A stretch of 47,822 nucleotides of DNA from Alkalihalobacillus bogoriensis ATCC BAA-922 (lineage in GTDB: Bacteria; Bacillota; Bacilli; Bacillales; Bacillaceae_F). A program made the position numbers and the translations under genes. Below, piece after piece: positions 46,178 to 47,822 of the stretch. The stretch's first letter is position 1. Each line of letters starts with the position of its first letter. The stretch is from contig NZ_JHYI01000036.1 of the NCBI RefSeq assembly GCF_000621445.1, positions 1 through 47,822 of the forward strand, written 5' to 3'. Below the pieces are notes generated by a model. It was not told where the DNA came from. It saw only the letters and a list, made by a program, of their open reading frames with translations, and searched no databases.

Positions 46178-47530
46178 ATGAGTACAGCTCTAGGAACTCA
46201 AACTTTGGAAAGCATTAAAGAGACGATCGAAGCGAAAAACGTTGAACTTTTACATTTGCAATTTGTTGATATTGAAGGAACGTTAAAACATGTGACAGTT
46301 ACAGCAAAACAAATTGACGCTGTTGCTGAAGGAAAAATCATGTTTGATGGTTCATCAATCACTGGATTTTCGCCAATTAATAAATCAGACCTTTACTTGC
46401 AACCAGATTTAAACACATTTGCAGTGCTCCCTTGGTCTGTAGAAGAAGGGTACTCAGAAGGTCGTTTTTTGTGTAGTGTTACAAACCCAGACGGAACTGA
46501 CTTTGAAGGAGACCCGCGTAACGTCTTAAAAAAAACGGTGGAAAAAGCAAAAGATGCAGGATACGGAATTAGTGTAGGTCCTGAGTTAGAATTTTTCTTA
46601 TTTGAAACCGATGAAACTGGCCGACCAACATTACAAACACAAGATTTTGGTGGATACTTTGAGCCATCTCCTCATGACTTTGGTGAAAAAGTACGTCTAG
46701 CAATCTATCGTACATTAAAAGAAATGGGCTTCACAATTGAAGCGTCTCACCATGAAGTAGCAAAAGGACAACATGAAATCAATTTTAAATATGCAGATGC
46801 TCTAGGAGCAGCTGATCTTGCTACAACATATAAATGGGTTGTAAAAACGGTAGCAAAACAATTTGGCTTACACGCATCATTTATGCCAAAACCAATTGCA
46901 GGTGAAAACGGAAGTGGAATGCACACAAACGTTTCACTATTCGATTTAGAAAAACAAGAAAATGCATTTTTTGACCCAAGTGATGAGCGTCAACTTTCGG
47001 AAAAAGCGTATCAATTCATTGCTGGTTTAATTGATAATGTAAAAAGCTTTGTTGCGGTAACAAATCCGCTAGTTAACTCATATAAACGTCTAGTTCCAGG
47101 ATATGAAGCACCATGTTATATTGCTTGGTCTGCCTCCAATCGTTCTGCTTTAATTCGTATTCCAGCGACTCGTGGGGCAGGTACTCGAGTAGAAATTCGT
47201 TGTCCAGACCCATCGGCTAACCCTTACTTAGCATTTGCTGTTGTAGCATCAGCTGGATTAGATGGTGTAACACGTGGGTTAACACCTCCTGTCGAAGTGA
47301 TTGATGATATTTTCAGTATGTCAGCAAAAGAGTGTGAAGAGCGTGGAATTGACAACTTACCAGCAAGCTTAGAAGCTGCACTTGCTGAATTAGAAGAGGG
47401 TAGAATTGGTAGAGAGACATTGGGAGACCATGTTTTTGAAGAGTATATTGCACTAAAACGTAGTGAATGGGATAGCTTCCGTACAGCCGTAACAGGTTGG
47501 GAAGTTGAAACATATCAAACGAAATTTTAA
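46178..47530 (+). CDS. glnA: Type I glutamine synthetase
   Basis: A 450-residue class I glutamine synthetase with the beta-grasp N-domain and catalytic domain: FDGSSI, GPELEFFLF, EASHHEVAKGQHEINFKYAD, NGSGMHTNVSLF, NSYKRLVPGYEAP and NRSALIRIP. It makes glutamine from glutamate, ammonia and ATP. In Bacillus GlnA, Arg62 (GFVRIEESD) mediates feedback inhibition; here the aligned residue is Pro66 (GFSPINKSD), so regulation probably differs. There is no glnR upstream, so this may be a second synthetase rather than the glnRA copy. AAGGGAAGTG sets the start at 46178; ATG 46139 lies inside the leader. Confidence 0.92.
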   Translation: MSTALGTQTLESIKETIEAKNVELLHLQFVDIEGTLKHVTVTAKQIDAVAEGKIMFDGSSITGFSPINKSDLYLQPDLNTFAVLPWSVEEGYSEGRFLCSVTNPDGTDFEGDPRNVLKKTVEKAKDAGYGISVGPELEFFLFETDETGRPTLQTQDFGGYFEPSPHDFGEKVRLAIYRTLKEMGFTIEASHHEVAKGQHEINFKYADALGAADLATTYKWVVKTVAKQFGLHASFMPKPIAGENGSGMHTNVSLFDLEKQENAFFDPSDERQLSEKAYQFIAGLIDNVKSFVAVTNPLVNSYKRLVPGYEAPCYIAWSASNRSALIRIPATRGAGTRVEIRCPDPSANPYLAFAVVASAGLDGVTRGLTPPVEVIDDIFSMSAKECEERGIDNLPASLEAALAELEEGRIGRETLGDHVFEEYIALKRSEWDSFRTAVTGWEVETYQTKF

Positions 47531-47534
47531 TATA

Positions 47535-47567
47535 AAAAGCTGTCGAGACGCCCTCGGCAGCTTTTTT
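47535..47567 (+). terminator. Terminator of glnA
   Basis: AAAAGCTGTCGAG and CTCGGCAGCTTT form a stem with one mismatch and an ACGCC loop, then a run of T. Confidence 0.9.
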
Positions 47568-47590
47568 TGACATATAGGAAAGCGTATAAA

Positions 47591-47625
47591 TTTTGGTCTA
47601 GCAGTGAAGCTTTGAAAGCTTATTC
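47591..47625. repeat. Dispersed repeat, copy 3, at the end of an IS4-type transposase remnant
   Basis: These 35 bases (TTTTGGTCTAGCAGTGAAGC onward) match 27070-27104 with two differences. Read on the minus strand they continue the transposase frame (ISFQSFTARP), so the other copies may be solo IS ends. Confidence 0.6.
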
Positions 47626-47821
47626 TAGATAAGCGAAGGAACCGTAAAGTTCTCCAAAGAGTTTTAGATGTATTCTCGCTTTTCTTTATGTACAAAACTA
47701 AACAGTAGGCTGTCATGACAAATAAAATTTGATTCCAAATGCCTTGCGGCTTAGTGCTTTGTAGTTTCACGAGTCTCAAGTGTTGCTTTACCCATTTAAA
47801 GAATATCTCAATTTGCCAACG
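47591..47821 (-). pseudogene. IS4-family transposase, C-terminal fragment running off the window
   Basis: Minus-strand translation from the right edge gives WQIEIFFKWVKQHLRLVKLQ, STKPQGIWNQILFVMTAYCL and ALYIKK-like VLYIKKSEN. This is the end of the IS4-type DDE transposase with the catalytic Glu in the IEIFFKWVK helix (YREK signature). After TLRFLRLS the normal basic C-terminus is missing and the frame runs on through the glnA terminator to 47453, so the end looks decayed or truncated. The DD part lies outside the window, so activity of the whole element cannot be judged. Confidence 0.75.
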
Positions 47822-47822
47822 G

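Overview
The window reads as the chromosome of a low-GC, endospore-forming Firmicute of the Bacillaceae. The evidence is strong AGGAGG-type ribosome sites, sigma-A promoters, U-rich terminators, CcpA, Fur, GlnR/TnrA and sigma-F type sites, and a gene content matching Bacillus families (GanRSPQAB, KatX, AsnO, CshA, YuxH, MotS). The sodium-type stator subunit MotS and the IMEF encapsulin fit an alkaliphilic or halotolerant genus such as Halalkalibacter or Alkalihalobacillus; this genus guess is inference only.

Layout. 1-350: right end of an IS200/IS605 element. 560-10342: complete galactan-utilisation operon (ganR, then ganSPQA and ganB) with its promoters, GanR palindromes and cre-like sites. 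GanB is a 940-residue, sortase-anchored, galactan-binding form of the galactanase. 10387-10571: first copy of a four-hairpin repeat. 10.7-15.5 kb: flavin-dependent oxidoreductase, HD phosphohydrolase, ROK regulator, split chromate-type transporter. 15.6-18.6 kb: two orphan soluble histidine kinases with a second repeat copy between them. 18.8-20.0 kb: TraB-family membrane protein.

20.2-27.0 kb: a co-directional cluster of ATP-grasp ligase, aberrant MurE-like ligase, AsnO-type amidotransferase, C39-like peptidase, aspartate/glutamate racemase and a 68-residue protein. It looks like a dedicated pathway that builds, amidates and processes an unusual peptide or cell-wall modification. 27.3-34.6 kb: MotS without MotP, a D,D-carboxypeptidase, a cyclic-di-GMP-I riboswitch in front of a diguanylate cyclase, a DUF1287 protein, an acetyltransferase, an alkyladenine glycosylase, and aguAB (agmatine to putrescine).

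34.6-38.8 kb: third repeat copy, a GAF-GGDEF-EAL gene broken by one in-frame TGA, a small membrane protein, and an EAL-HDOD protein. 38.9-41.5 kb: encapsulin iron-storage locus made of IMEF cargo, shell and an encapsulin-tagged 2Fe-2S ferredoxin. A divergent gene of unknown function sits beside the ferredoxin, and a Fur-box cluster lies between them. 41.6-47.5 kb: KatX-type catalase behind a sigma-F-like promoter, cshA RNA helicase behind a leader terminator, a LysM protein, and a glutamine synthetase with two GlnR/TnrA boxes. The right edge holds a decayed IS4-type transposase end, fragments of which recur at 27.1 and 41.5 kb.

Themes: import and breakdown of plant galactan, cyclic-di-GMP signalling and motility, iron storage and release, and an uncharacterised peptide-modification cluster. 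The least explained structures are the 186-bp four-hairpin element (three full copies and one solo unit) and the 20-27 kb cluster.
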